Source of the DNA: Anaerococcus hydrogenalis DSM 7454
GTDB taxonomy: Bacteria > Bacillota > Clostridia > Tissierellales > Peptoniphilaceae
Length of the DNA stretch: 64,000 bases
NCBI RefSeq assembly: GCF_000173355.1
Contig: NZ_ABXA01000031.1
Span: 42,363-106,362, forward strand
Direction of reading: 5' to 3'
Below, piece by piece: positions 8,485 to 16,213 of the stretch. The notes below the pieces were generated by a model. It searched no databases. It was not told the origin of the DNA and saw only the letters and a program-made list of their open reading frames with translations. Positions within the stretch are counted from its first letter, which is position 1. The number at the start of each line of letters is the position of its first letter. The translations under genes were made by a program, and so were the position numbers.

Positions 8485-9664
8485 AATCATTTGAATAATT
8501 ATCAAAATACCCTTGTATAAGAACAACAGGAGTTCCCTTATCACCAGAACCTGATGTTAAATCACAAAGTGATCCTAAAAGGTCTGTAATTTGTCTAGGT
8601 GTTGTTCCTAAAGTTTCATTTGTACCTTTTAAGTCATCTTTTTTGTGAGAAATTCTTTCTCTCATTTTTTCGGTTCTTTCATCAATTGATAAGTCTTTTA
8701 ATTCGGTATCAGCTATATATTTGATTTTTAATTCGTTTGGTGTTCCAGAAAGTCCCTTTGTATATGCTGGGGATACAACTGGATCTGCAAGCTCCCAAAT
8801 TTTTCCAACTGGGTCTTTGAAAGCTCCATCGCCGTAAATCATTACTTCAATTTCTTTATTGTATTTTTCAATAAGTCTTTTTTGAAGCTCATCTACGAAA
8901 ACTTGGCCGTCTCTTGGGAATAATTTTACTACATCGTCTGTAGAAAGATTTGATCCAAGTAAACCATAATCTTCGTTATAACCTGATCCATCAACTGATT
9001 GTGTCATTATTTCATCTAGTCCGTAAACTTCTTCGGCACCAGATTTTTCAAGAAGTTTTTTAGTTAAGTCTCTTGTATGAATTTGGCAAACTAAAACACT
9101 TTTTGTAAATTTAAGCACATCTTTTGGATTGTTGAAAAAATGTACCTCACTGTTTTTTGCCATTTCCTTGTAAAGAGAAATATAGTCAACTCCAGTAAAT
9201 TCGTGTTTGTAATCTCCTGCAAGTTTTCTAAATTCTTCTTCTGATAAGATATCTGAATAAGGATTTACATCACTTTCAAATAAGTCCATCCTATCCATAA
9301 TATAATTTCCTACTTCATCTTGTGGATAAGATAAACAGATGTGAAGTTTTTTACCACTTAAAGCGAAAGCTTTTAACATAATTGAAAATCTGTTTCTACT
9401 TAAAATTGGGAATAATATTGCTATTTCATCTGCTTTGAATTTGTTATTGATGTCTTTAGCAATTTGTTCACAAGTTGCGTAGTTTCCTTGAGCTCTTGCT
9501 ACAAGTGATTCTGTAACACAAACTACATCCTTATCCTTTAATTCGATATTCTTTGATTCAACAGCATTGTTTACGCTATCAAATACTATATCTACTAAGT
9601 TATCTCCTGTCTCAATAATAGGTGTCCTAACACCCATTGATACTGTTCCTATTAATCTATCCAT
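8483..9664 (-). CDS. CofE-like F420-0:gamma-glutamyl ligase family protein
   Basis: The 393-residue protein begins MDRLIGTVSMGVRTPIIETG and carries the CofE-type N-terminal pattern (KDVVCVTESLVARAQGN at about 44-60) together with a longer C-terminal part containing YGDGAFKDPVGKIWE and AYTKGLSGTPNELKIKY. It is longer than archaeal CofE (about 250) but like the extended form found in Firmicutes. No other F420 biosynthesis gene is nearby and these bacteria are not known to make F420, so the true glutamylation substrate is unknown. A good AAGGAG ribosome site precedes the ATG. Confidence 0.75.
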   Translation of the reverse strand: MDRLIGTVSMGVRTPIIETGDNLVDIVFDSVNNAVESKNIELKDKDVVCVTESLVARAQGNYATCEQIAKDINNKFKADEIAILFPILSRNRFSIMLKAFALSGKKLHICLSYPQDEVGNYIMDRMDLFESDVNPYSDILSEEEFRKLAGDYKHEFTGVDYISLYKEMAKNSEVHFFNNPKDVLKFTKSVLVCQIHTRDLTKKLLEKSGAEEVYGLDEIMTQSVDGSGYNEDYGLLGSNLSTDDVVKLFPRDGQVFVDELQKRLIEKYNKEIEVMIYGDGAFKDPVGKIWELADPVVSPAYTKGLSGTPNELKIKYIADTELKDLSIDERTEKMRERISHKKDDLKGTNETLGTTPRQITDLLGSLCDLTSGSGDKGTPVVLIQGYFDNYSND

Positions 9665-9731
9665 ACATGCTCCTTCCTCAGGTATTATACAATAAATTTT
9701 TTTAAAAATAAAGATAAAATTTAATTTTTTT

Positions 9732-10106
9732 TTACGATTTTACCTTTTGTTTTGTCTTGCATTTTGGGCATTTTACCATAATTTTTCCTTTGCCCTTAGG
9801 AATACGTAATTCTTGTCCACAGGATTTACACTTAATATACTTATATTTTTTATCTCCAAATATTTTCCTCTTAATTTTTCTATATTTTTTTTGAATTGGA
9901 TTTAAAAATTTTAATTTAAAAATATAATTTTCACTGTTTCTTTTAATCTCATTTGTTGAAATAGTCCTAAATATGGCATAAAAAACAATAATTAAGGGTA
10001 GGGCTTGTAAAAAATCAATTTTTAAAAAATAATTTAATAGCATAAGTCCTATGGCAAACCATACTAGTCCTATTGATAGTTCATCTATTCCATGTCTTTT
10101 TTTCAA
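9732..10106 (-). CDS. Membrane protein with C-terminal zinc ribbon, TTG start
   Basis: The 124-residue protein has two hydrophobic segments (about 11-27 and 33-49), a basic linker (KKYRKIKRKIFGDKKYKYIK) and a C-terminal zinc ribbon with two CxxC pairs (CKSCGQELRIPKGKGK, then CPKC). The only in-frame start is TTG at 10104-10106; the nearby ATG at 10091-10093 is out of frame. The ribosome site (AAGGTG) lies in the last codons of the sirtuin gene, so translation is probably coupled. Function unknown. Confidence 0.75.
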   Translation of the reverse strand: MKKRHGIDELSIGLVWFAIGLMLLNYFLKIDFLQALPLIIVFYAIFRTISTNEIKRNSENYIFKLKFLNPIQKKYRKIKRKIFGDKKYKYIKCKSCGQELRIPKGKGKIMVKCPKCKTKQKVKS

Positions 10107-10108
10107 AA

Positions 10109-10846
10109 TTAAACACCTTCTACTAATTCTTTCATTATTTTTGATATATCTCCCTTTAAAAGATAGTCTGCTTTATTATCTTTTGGGGTAGGATCTCTAT
10201 TTATGACAATAAGTTTTTTGCCCCTATAAAAATCTATAAGTCCTGCTGCTGGATATACAACTAAACTTGTTCCTCCAACTATCAAAACATCAGCCTGACT
10301 AATTAAATTTACAGCATAGTTTATATTATCATTATTTAAACTTTCTCCATACAAAACTATATCAGGTCTTACAACTGATTCACACTCATCGCATGTGACT
10401 AAATTATTAAATTTTTTTACATAAGAAAGATCAAAATTTTTCCCACAAGATGTGCAGTAATAATCTCTCAAATTTCCGTGAAGCTCAACTACATTTTTAC
10501 TTCCTGCTTCTTGGTGGAGAGAGTCTATATTTTGGGTAACTATCCCCTTTAATTTTCCCATTTTTTCAAGTTTTGTTAGGGCAAAATGGCAATCATTTGG
10601 TTTTATCCCTTCAATCATCAAATTTTCTTTTGCATATTCCATAAATTTATCAGGATGGTTTACGAAAAATTCATGACTTAGCATATATTCTGGTGAATAT
10701 GAAGAATTATTTTCTCTATTATAAAGTCCTGTTGCAGACCTAAAATCTGGAACTCCAGATGCAGTTGATACTCCTGCTCCACCAAAAAATACAATATTGT
10801 TTGACTCTTTTATTATTTTTTTGACATCATTAATTTTATTATCCAT
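10109..10846 (-). CDS. Sir2-family NAD-dependent protein deacylase
   Basis: This 245-residue sirtuin shows the NAD-binding GGAGVSTASGVPDFRSATG motif at about 21-39, TQNIDSLHQEAGS near 105, the catalytic-histidine element VELHGNL near 121, and the structural zinc site CTSCG (about 131-135) and CDECE (about 153-157). The GGTSLVVYPAAGL motif lies near 193. It removes acyl groups from lysines using NAD+. The gene is just upstream of the zinc-ribbon membrane gene with a one-codon gap. Confidence 0.95.
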   Translation of the reverse strand: MDNKINDVKKIIKESNNIVFFGGAGVSTASGVPDFRSATGLYNRENNSSYSPEYMLSHEFFVNHPDKFMEYAKENLMIEGIKPNDCHFALTKLEKMGKLKGIVTQNIDSLHQEAGSKNVVELHGNLRDYYCTSCGKNFDLSYVKKFNNLVTCDECESVVRPDIVLYGESLNNDNINYAVNLISQADVLIVGGTSLVVYPAAGLIDFYRGKKLIVINRDPTPKDNKADYLLKGDISKIMKELVEGV

Positions 10847-10871
10847 AAGATCTCCTTACTATGACTATACC

Positions 10872-11036
10872 CTACTTGTGTTTTTTAAACTTATTGTCAA
10901 TGCTTGCCCCAAAAAAGGCACCAAGAACTGCACAGATAACTGCAACCATTTCTTTGTTTGGAAAATTATAGGCATTATTTAAAATAATAGAAATTATAAC
11001 CCCTCCTATTATTCCTATATACATATTTTTATTCAT
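10872..11036 (-). CDS. Short membrane protein of unknown function
   Basis: Fifty-four residues beginning MNKNMYIGIIGGVIISIILN, with two hydrophobic segments (about 6-20 and 30-46) that are glycine and alanine rich (AVICAVLGAFFGASIDNKF), and a basic tail. The start has a GTGAGG ribosome site seven bases upstream that overlaps the end of the ABC permease gene, and the gap to that gene is seven bases, which supports a real small gene at the end of the ABC operon. No family recognised. Confidence 0.6.
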   Translation of the reverse strand: MNKNMYIGIIGGVIISIILNNAYNFPNKEMVAVICAVLGAFFGASIDNKFKKHK

Positions 11037-11043
11037 ATAAACC

Positions 11044-11778
11044 TCACGATAAATCTAGATCTTTTCTTAATATTTTTGCATTTATCCTAAATAAGATAAG
11101 CGTAACTATTATATAATAGGAAAAACTTGTTAAATTTATATAGAAAGCGCCCTTATATTTTATATAGGCATAAATAAAAGCCATATAATTATAATTTTTT
11201 AAGAGCATTTTGTTATTTAAGAATAGAAAATTTTTATTTACAAAAAATCCAACAGCTAATATCAAAACCATAATTATAAAAATTAAGATGGCAGAAGTTT
11301 TTCTTCTTAGCATAAACCTATCCATTTGCATGTACAAAAATATTAGAAGAGATATTATATTTACTAAAATCATTATAAAAATTAATGATAAGAGAGATTT
11401 TAAATTCATATAAATTCCTACTACATAAAATAGGAACACTGACAAAAATACCAAAAGCCAAAAGAATATATTTATCACCAAAAGTTTTGCACTTATAAAT
11501 TCTTTAGCACTTATGGGCAAGGAAAATGTTAATATTGACCTATTTGTGTAAAGGTCCTTGTAAAAAGAATTTATTATAAAATAGGAAATTGTAAGTATAA
11601 ATACAACAACTACTATTATTTCTATTGAATTTACGGCTGAGTTTATCTCCAGTGATTGGGAAATGGCCCCAAGGGTTTTTATTGATAGTAAGGATATTAA
11701 TAGGATCACAAATGTTGCAACTGTTGAAATAAAAAATTTCATATTTGATTTTACATCATATTTTAAATACTTTCTCAT
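11044..11778 (-). CDS. ABC transporter permease (second subunit)
   Basis: The 244-residue protein has six hydrophobic segments (about 14-33, 50-70, 100-122, 126-147, 160-178, 208-226) and a K-rich N terminus (MRKYLKYDVKSNMKFF), the layout of ABC-2-type exporter permeases. A central stretch (YTNRSILTFSLPISAKEFISAKLL) is typical of this class. It follows the other permease by eight bases and belongs to the GntR-ATPase-permease-permease operon. Substrate unknown. Confidence 0.75.
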   Translation of the reverse strand: MRKYLKYDVKSNMKFFISTVATFVILLISLLSIKTLGAISQSLEINSAVNSIEIIVVVVFILTISYFIINSFYKDLYTNRSILTFSLPISAKEFISAKLLVINIFFWLLVFLSVFLFYVVGIYMNLKSLLSLIFIMILVNIISLLIFLYMQMDRFMLRRKTSAILIFIIMVLILAVGFFVNKNFLFLNNKMLLKNYNYMAFIYAYIKYKGAFYINLTSFSYYIIVTLILFRINAKILRKDLDLS

Positions 11779-11786
11779 AAGATCTC

Positions 11787-12575
11787 CTAAAAATCTATCT
11801 TTTCTTCTATCAAAAATACATTATAAAAAAATGTAAGTGCTATTATTAAAACCGAAAAGATTAACATCCAAATATTTATCCCAATAATTTTTCCATCTAG
11901 GCCATTATAAAGCATTGATATATCTATCCCATTTATATTTATAAGCCTTTGGATAGAGAAATTTTTAAGGCTTAGTGCTACCGGGCTTATTTGGTAGATA
12001 TTTCTTAAAAGCCAGACTACAATTGTAAATAATACAATAGATAAGACTACTGTTACAAAGGAATAGTATCTTTTAAAAATTTGAACTTTTGAAAGGGTCA
12101 TGCCCAAAGTTAATAAAAGATAGGCTATTGAATAATAAATTCCACTGACTACCACATAAGCTAGAAGACTTGAGGGAGAAATATTTACAAGTCCTTTGGA
12201 AATTTCTAAAATATTTGCCCCAAGGATCAAGGATCCTACAAAAATTAAAAGACTTAAAAATCCCACCAATACACTTGCCAAAAATTTTGCAAAAATAATC
12301 CTTGCCACAGAAACATTTATGGTAAAAGTTATATAGGATGACTTATCAAAAATATCCCTTTTGAACCTAACCGTAAAAAATATAAGGCAAATTGATAAAA
12401 TTATAAGAGCCAAGGCAAGAAGGAGGATAAAAAATGAAAAATTTTTATTTTCCATATCAAAGCTATTAAATTTATAAAAAACTCCAGTAATAGCTACTGA
12501 AATTATGGACAAAAGTGCCATAAGCAGAAAAAATCCCCTAGACCTTTTTAATTCATACTTTAAAAACTTAATCAT
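11787..12575 (-). CDS. ABC transporter permease (first subunit)
   Basis: The 262-residue protein starts MIKFLKYELKRSRGFFLLMA and has six hydrophobic segments (about 14-33, 47-67, 106-128, 140-160, 170-192, 233-253), with the motif DKSSYITFTINVSVARIIFAKF analogous to that in the other permease. The ATG overlaps the ATPase stop by four bases, so the two are translationally coupled. Together they form the membrane part of a YtrABC-like exporter. Confidence 0.78.
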   Translation of the reverse strand: MIKFLKYELKRSRGFFLLMALLSIISVAITGVFYKFNSFDMENKNFSFFILLLALALIILSICLIFFTVRFKRDIFDKSSYITFTINVSVARIIFAKFLASVLVGFLSLLIFVGSLILGANILEISKGLVNISPSSLLAYVVVSGIYYSIAYLLLTLGMTLSKVQIFKRYYSFVTVVLSIVLFTIVVWLLRNIYQISPVALSLKNFSIQRLININGIDISMLYNGLDGKIIGINIWMLIFSVLIIALTFFYNVFLIEEKIDF

Positions 12576-13270
12576 ATTACAAAAATTTCCTTATATAAAT
12601 CTACCATTTGTTTTTTATACTTATCCCTTAAATCTTCAGCATCTTCTTCCATAAGAATTTGCCCTCTTTGGATAAAGGCTGCCCTGTCAAAAAGATTTTC
12701 TAAATCTCCAATTTGGTGGGTTGTAATAATTATTGTCCTACCAATATCTACAGTCTTTATAATTGCAGATAAAATCATATCTTTAGCAATTGGATCTACC
12801 CCCTCAATCGGCTCATCTAAAATATATAATTTTGTATCACGAGATAAAGTCAAAGCCAAAAGAAGTCTTTCCTTCATCCCCTTTGATAATTTATCAGAAT
12901 ATCCTTCTTTTGGAATTTTCATAAATTCAAAAAGTTCCTTGCAAACTCTCATATTAAAATCATCATAAAAATCCTTGTAAAGATTTACAGTATCTTCAAT
13001 TGTTAAATTATCATAAAGATGATAGGCATCAGGAAGGTAGGAGATTATTTTTTTAGTATCGACTCCAACTTTTTTTCCATCAATTAAAATCTCCCCATCA
13101 TTTGGCTTGATAAGACCCATAATACATTTTAAAAGGGTAGTTTTACCAGAACCATTTGGGCCCATAAGACCCAAAATCTTTCCCTTTTCAAGTTTTAAAT
13201 TTATCCCATCAAGCACATTTTTCTTGCCATAGGTTTTTTTCAAATTTTTAATCTCTAAAATATTATCCAT
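12572..13270 (-). CDS. ABC transporter ATP-binding protein
   Basis: This 232-residue ATPase has Walker A GPNGSGKTT near residue 37, signature LSKGMKERLLLAL (the LSxGMKxR form common in ABC-2 and drug or bacitracin exporters) near 130, Walker B KLYILDEPIEGVD near 152 and the H-loop ITTHQIGD near 184. The start overlaps the GntR-type regulator by eight bases. It should power the two downstream permeases. Confidence 0.9.
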   Translation of the reverse strand: MDNILEIKNLKKTYGKKNVLDGINLKLEKGKILGLMGPNGSGKTTLLKCIMGLIKPNDGEILIDGKKVGVDTKKIISYLPDAYHLYDNLTIEDTVNLYKDFYDDFNMRVCKELFEFMKIPKEGYSDKLSKGMKERLLLALTLSRDTKLYILDEPIEGVDPIAKDMILSAIIKTVDIGRTIIITTHQIGDLENLFDRAAFIQRGQILMEEDAEDLRDKYKKQMVDLYKEIFVI

Positions 13271-13613
13271 TAGCCCTCATCCTCAAACTTACAAAATCAT
13301 AAACACCTTCATTGGAAATTCCAATAGAATTCATATTTTTTAAAAAATCATTCAAATATCCATTGGCAAATTCCACTATAAGGGCATTTTTCTTGCTTTC
13401 ATCAATTTTCATATAATAGTAATCACTTTTTGCTTCAATCAAATCTTCATCCAAAAGCCTTTGGTAAGTCTTATCAACATAAGAAGGATTTACCCTAAAC
13501 TTATTGATTAGAAATTCTTTTTCATAAAACTTATCTCCATCTTTTAGAAAATCATTTATAATATTTTTGGCAACAAAGTTTCTAATTTCATTATTTACAG
13601 ACCTATCTTCCAT
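13263..13613 (-). CDS. GntR-family (YtrA-like) transcriptional regulator
   Basis: The 116-residue protein is a short GntR regulator: an N-terminal winged helix (EKEFLINKFRVNPSYVDKTYQRLLDEDLIEAKSDYYYM, about 31-69) and a small C-terminal helical part without a ligand domain. The YtrA subfamily is usually the first gene of an ABC exporter operon, as here, and represses it. An AGGAG-type ribosome site precedes the ATG. Confidence 0.82.
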   Translation of the reverse strand: MEDRSVNNEIRNFVAKNIINDFLKDGDKFYEKEFLINKFRVNPSYVDKTYQRLLDEDLIEAKSDYYYMKIDESKKNALIVEFANGYLNDFLKNMNSIGISNEGVYDFVSLRMRANG

Positions 13614-13641
13614 ATTTTCTCCTTTTCTTTACTATATTAAG

Positions 13642-13896
13642 CTATGATAGAAAATCAATTTCTATGCCAAAAGAAAGGCTAGCCTTCATAAAACAAGACA
13701 GAAATTTTTCTCCATAATCACTTAAATTCTCATAAATAATAGGATAATTTTCAATAATAATTTTTTCATCAACCATAGAAAGGCAGTCAAAAAGACCATC
13801 GAGATTATCCACTTCATATTCGAAATCAATTTTTTCATTCAAATAAGAAAAAGCCTCATCCCTTGACTTAAATTCAAATCCATCCAAACAAATCAT
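13642..13896 (-). CDS. Barstar-like ribonuclease inhibitor
   Basis: This 84-residue acidic protein opens MICLDGFEFKSRDEAFSYLN and has the barstar core NLDGLFDCLS at 31-40; D33 and D37 align with barstar Asp35 and Asp39, which plug the barnase active site. The C terminus (SFGIEIDFLS) matches the last beta strand. Length equals barstar (about 90). The ATG directly follows the stop of the barnase-like gene (TAGATG) and its AAGGAG ribosome site lies inside that gene, so synthesis is coupled. No signal peptide, so it is cytoplasmic and protects the cell from its own RNase. Confidence 0.88.
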   Translation of the reverse strand: MICLDGFEFKSRDEAFSYLNEKIDFEYEVDNLDGLFDCLSMVDEKIIIENYPIIYENLSDYGEKFLSCFMKASLSFGIEIDFLS

Positions 13897-14346
13897 CTAA
13901 TTCTCCTTAGTAAAAGTTTTATAGTGGTCATTGGTATAAAAAATATTAAAGTCTTCATCATAAATTAACCTTTCACCACCACGTCTTCCACCAAAATAAT
14001 TTACATCACATTCCTTGTAATTAGCTTCTGGCAAATTTTTTTCAAAATTTCCAAAATAATCACCACCAATTACTCCCTTATCAGTAACTTCCCACAAATT
14101 TCCTTTTCTTGGAATCCACCCAAGTTTTTTTGCTTGATTTTTTGTTAGGTAATTTTTGGGAAGTTTTTTATAAGATTTAATATAAGAAACTACATCATCT
14201 TTTTTATAATAAGCCTTGTCCTCTAAAATATTTTTTGATTCAATATTTTCATTAGAATTAATATTTTCATGCTTTACACATCCTGTGAAGGCAAAAATAA
14301 GAAAAAAACTTAAAATAAATTTATAAAAAAAATTTCTAATTTTCAT
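13897..14346 (-). CDS. Barnase-like ribonuclease with a lipoprotein signal
   Basis: The 149-residue product has a lipoprotein signal peptide (MKIRNFFYKFILSFFLIFAF then the lipobox FTGC, C23), a linker of about 25 residues, and a full microbial-RNase domain (about 45-149). Barnase landmarks are all there: YKKLPKNYLTKNQAKKLGW (60-77), GNLWEV (82-87), IGGDYFGN (93-100), the general base E112 in KECDVNY, R126 in ERLIYD, and H141 in NDHYKTF. It should cleave RNA. Classical barnase is freely secreted; this one would be lipid-anchored on the outer face of the membrane. A GGAG ribosome site precedes the ATG. The barstar gene follows with no gap. Confidence 0.92.
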   Translation of the reverse strand: MKIRNFFYKFILSFFLIFAFTGCVKHENINSNENIESKNILEDKAYYKKDDVVSYIKSYKKLPKNYLTKNQAKKLGWIPRKGNLWEVTDKGVIGGDYFGNFEKNLPEANYKECDVNYFGGRRGGERLIYDEDFNIFYTNDHYKTFTKEN

Positions 14347-14389
14347 TTAAAATCTCCTTTGCTATAATTATATCAGAAAGGATAAAAAT

Positions 14390-14835
14390 ATGAATGTTTT
14401 AATATCAAGATGTCTTTTGGGAATAAATTGTCGCTATGATGGAAAAAATAATAAAATAAAAATTTAAAAGAAAAATTTCCCCAAATAAATTTTATAGATG
14501 TGTGTCCAGAAGTTGATTCAGGAATGTCAACACCAAGAAAGCCTTGTGAGATAAAAAATTCAAAAGTTATAAATATAGATGGGAAAGACTTTACAAAAGA
14601 ATTTGAAAAGGGAAGTCAAATAGCCCTTGATCTTTGTAAAAAACATAAGATAAGAGTCGCCTTATTAAAGGCAAAATCTCCATCTTGTGGGAAAGATTTA
14701 ATATATGATGGGACTTTTTCAAAAAAATTAAAAAAATCTGATGGAATTACTTGCCAAGTCCTAAAGAAAAATGGTATAATTATTTTCAGTGAGAAAGAAA
14801 TCGAAGATTTTTATTCTTACCTATCAGCTAAATAG
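14390..14835 (+). pseudogene. DUF523-family protein, frameshifted in its N-terminal third
   Basis: The first frame, from the ATG at 14390, reads MNVLISRCLLGINCRYDGKN, the diagnostic DUF523 opening with two cysteines, and stops after about 25 codons. The next frame continues with NLKEKFPQINFIDVCPEVDS, the family motif CPEVxxGxxTPRxPCEI, SPSCGKDLIYDG and GITCQVLKKNGI to the stop at 14833-14835. Adding one A to the A5 run at 14458-14462 restores a 148-residue protein, the normal family length. Conserved cysteines suggest metal or cluster binding; the function is not established. It is divergent from the barnase gene; TATAAT at 14363-14368 is a possible -10. Confidence 0.82.
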
Positions 14836-14874
14836 ACAAATCTTACAAAAATTTAAAAATTTTCAAAAAAAGAT

Positions 14875-14903
14875 TTGACAAAAGATTTTAAAGCTGGTAT
14901 ATT
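14875..14903 (+). promoter_or_regulatory. Promoter of tRNA-Pro
   Basis: A perfect -35 TTGACA (14875-14880) and a -10 TATATT (14898-14903) are separated by 17 bases, ending 20 bases before the tRNA. Confidence 0.85.
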
Positions 14904-14923
14904 ATATATTGTCGTTAGGACAT

Positions 14924-15000
14924 CGGGGTGTGGCGCAGCTTGGTAGCGCGCGTGGTTTGGGACCATGAGGCCGAAGGTTCGAATCCTTTCACCCCGACCA
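14924..15000 (+). tRNA. tRNA-Pro, anticodon TGG
   Basis: The 77-base cloverleaf has acceptor CGGGGTG (14924-14930) pairing with CACCCCG (14990-14996), discriminator A and an encoded CCA (14998-15000). The anticodon stem CGTGG/CCATG encloses the loop TTTGGGA, so the anticodon is TGG, reading proline codons. The T arm has GGTTCGAAT. The gene stands alone with its own promoter and terminators. Confidence 0.97.
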
Positions 15001-15007
15001 TTTTTTT

Positions 15008-15029
15008 GCAAGCTAAAGCTTGCTTTTTT
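15008..15029 (+). terminator. tRNA-Pro terminator
   Basis: GCAAGC-TAAA-GCTTGC followed by six T, eight bases after the tRNA. Confidence 0.9.
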
Positions 15030-15062
15030 AGTTGTAATACGTAAATTTTCCCTTTTAAAATT

Positions 15063-15083
15063 GCACCGAGTGGTGCTTTTTTT
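15063..15083 (+). terminator. Second, tandem terminator after tRNA-Pro
   Basis: GCACC-GAGT-GGTGC followed by seven T. Nothing that looks like a gene lies between it and the first terminator, so it is a back-up. Confidence 0.75.
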
Positions 15084-15136
15084 ATACTCATTTTTAAAAA
15101 ATTGAATTTTAATAAAATATTAAATTAATAAATCCT

Positions 15137-15253
15137 TTAGTAATTAACGGAAAACAAAAATAACCCATCTCGACCTTGTGGAGAGATCTCATTTATTGAC
15201 TTTATCTTAATTTTCATCTATGAGTCCTCTTTTTATTCTGTGATTGAGATGGG
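15137..15253 (-). other. Structured minus-strand element with a possible 26-codon ORF
   Basis: An 8-bp outer stem (CCCATCTC at 15164-15171, GAGATGGG at 15246-15253) encloses about 74 bases with an inner imperfect pairing (ATGAG/CTCAT region), and on the minus strand it is followed by TTATTTTTG, so it can be the terminator of the nucleoside-transporter operon ending at 15278. On the minus strand an ATG at 15215-15217, eight bases from AGAGGA, opens a 26-residue frame (MKIKIKSINEISPQGRDGLF then LFSVNY) that stops at 15137. Whether this is translated is unknown. The rest of 15030-15277 shows nothing else. Confidence 0.35.
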
Positions 15254-15277
15254 ATTTATATTTTTTATATTCTGTTT

Positions 15278-16213
15278 TTATATATCTTCTGTCAAATAAG
15301 GCTTACCACTTGCCTTTGGTGCTTTTGATTTTTTATTAAATAAAATCAAGAAAAGTAAAATTGAAATATATGGAATCATTGAAATAAATTCCATTGGCAA
15401 TTGTATGGATGTTCCTGTAAGATAGGTTGCTATAGCTTGGGTTAGACCAAAAAATAATGATCCTATCAAAACTCCTTGTGGTTTCCAGTTTCCAAATATT
15501 ACACATACAAGGGCAATATATCCTTGTCCTGCAATTAGGGTTGGAGAAAATACACTTACAACTGCAAGTGACATAGAAGCTCCTCCAAGTCCTCCCATAA
15601 ATCCTGAAAACATAACTGCAAGATATCTTATTTTTCTTACAGAAATATCTAAAGTTTCTGCTGCCTTTGGGTGTTCCCCAACTGCAATCAACCTTAGTCC
15701 CCATTTTGTTTTATATAAAAATACATAAAGTAAGATTACAGAAATTAAGGCAAGATAAACTGTTGCATATTGGGAGAAAATATTTTTTAATCCTTGATTT
15801 TTAATTAGGCCATCAAAAAGTCTTGGAATTTTATTTTCTAGAGGAATTGATGGAGTTTGGGTTGCCCCGTCAAAAAATAATCTTGCCAAAAAAAGTGCCA
15901 AACCTGGGGCAAGAGTATTTATAGCAATACCTGAAATTGTTTGGTCTCCTGCAAAAGTTACTGAAACTATAGCATGGATCAAACCAAAAAACATTCCTGC
16001 AAGGCCTCCTGCCAAAAATCCAAGCCATGGATTTCCCACATAATAACCAACCGTTGCTGCAACAAGAGCACCAATTGTCATCATTCCTTCAAGTCCAATA
16101 TTTACAACACCTGATTTTTCACTCATCATTCCACCAAGGCCAGTTAATAATACTGGTGTAGCATTTGAAAGTGTATTTCCAATTATCAATCCTAAAACTG
16201 TCAAATTAAGCAT
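15278..16213 (-). CDS. Nucleoside ABC importer permease (NupQ/YufQ type)
   Basis: The 311-residue membrane protein has about eight to ten hydrophobic segments and the BPD-transp-2 signatures ATPVLLTGLGGMMSEKSGVV (about 18-37), NIGLEGMMTIGAL and GEHPKAAETLDISVRKIRYLA (about 176-196), the cytoplasmic loop that contacts the ATPase. These features match the second permease of BmpA-type nucleoside importers. Its start overlaps the other permease by eight bases. It is the last gene of the operon. Confidence 0.88.
   Translation of the reverse strand: MLNLTVLGLIIGNTLSNATPVLLTGLGGMMSEKSGVVNIGLEGMMTIGALVAATVGYYVGNPWLGFLAGGLAGMFFGLIHAIVSVTFAGDQTISGIAINTLAPGLALFLARLFFDGATQTPSIPLENKIPRLFDGLIKNQGLKNIFSQYATVYLALISVILLYVFLYKTKWGLRLIAVGEHPKAAETLDISVRKIRYLAVMFSGFMGGLGGASMSLAVVSVFSPTLIAGQGYIALVCVIFGNWKPQGVLIGSLFFGLTQAIATYLTGTSIQLPMEFISMIPYISILLFLILFNKKSKAPKASGKPYLTEDI

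Noticed and set aside
15164..15253. Hammerhead or other self-cleaving ribozyme in the structured intergenic
   Set aside because: The CTGANGA and GAAA core elements are not found in either orientation.
15336..15704. Minus-strand 122-codon frame inside the NupQ permease gene
   Set aside because: It overlaps a conserved permease in another frame and is rich in Cys, Ser and Arg without any recognisable motif.
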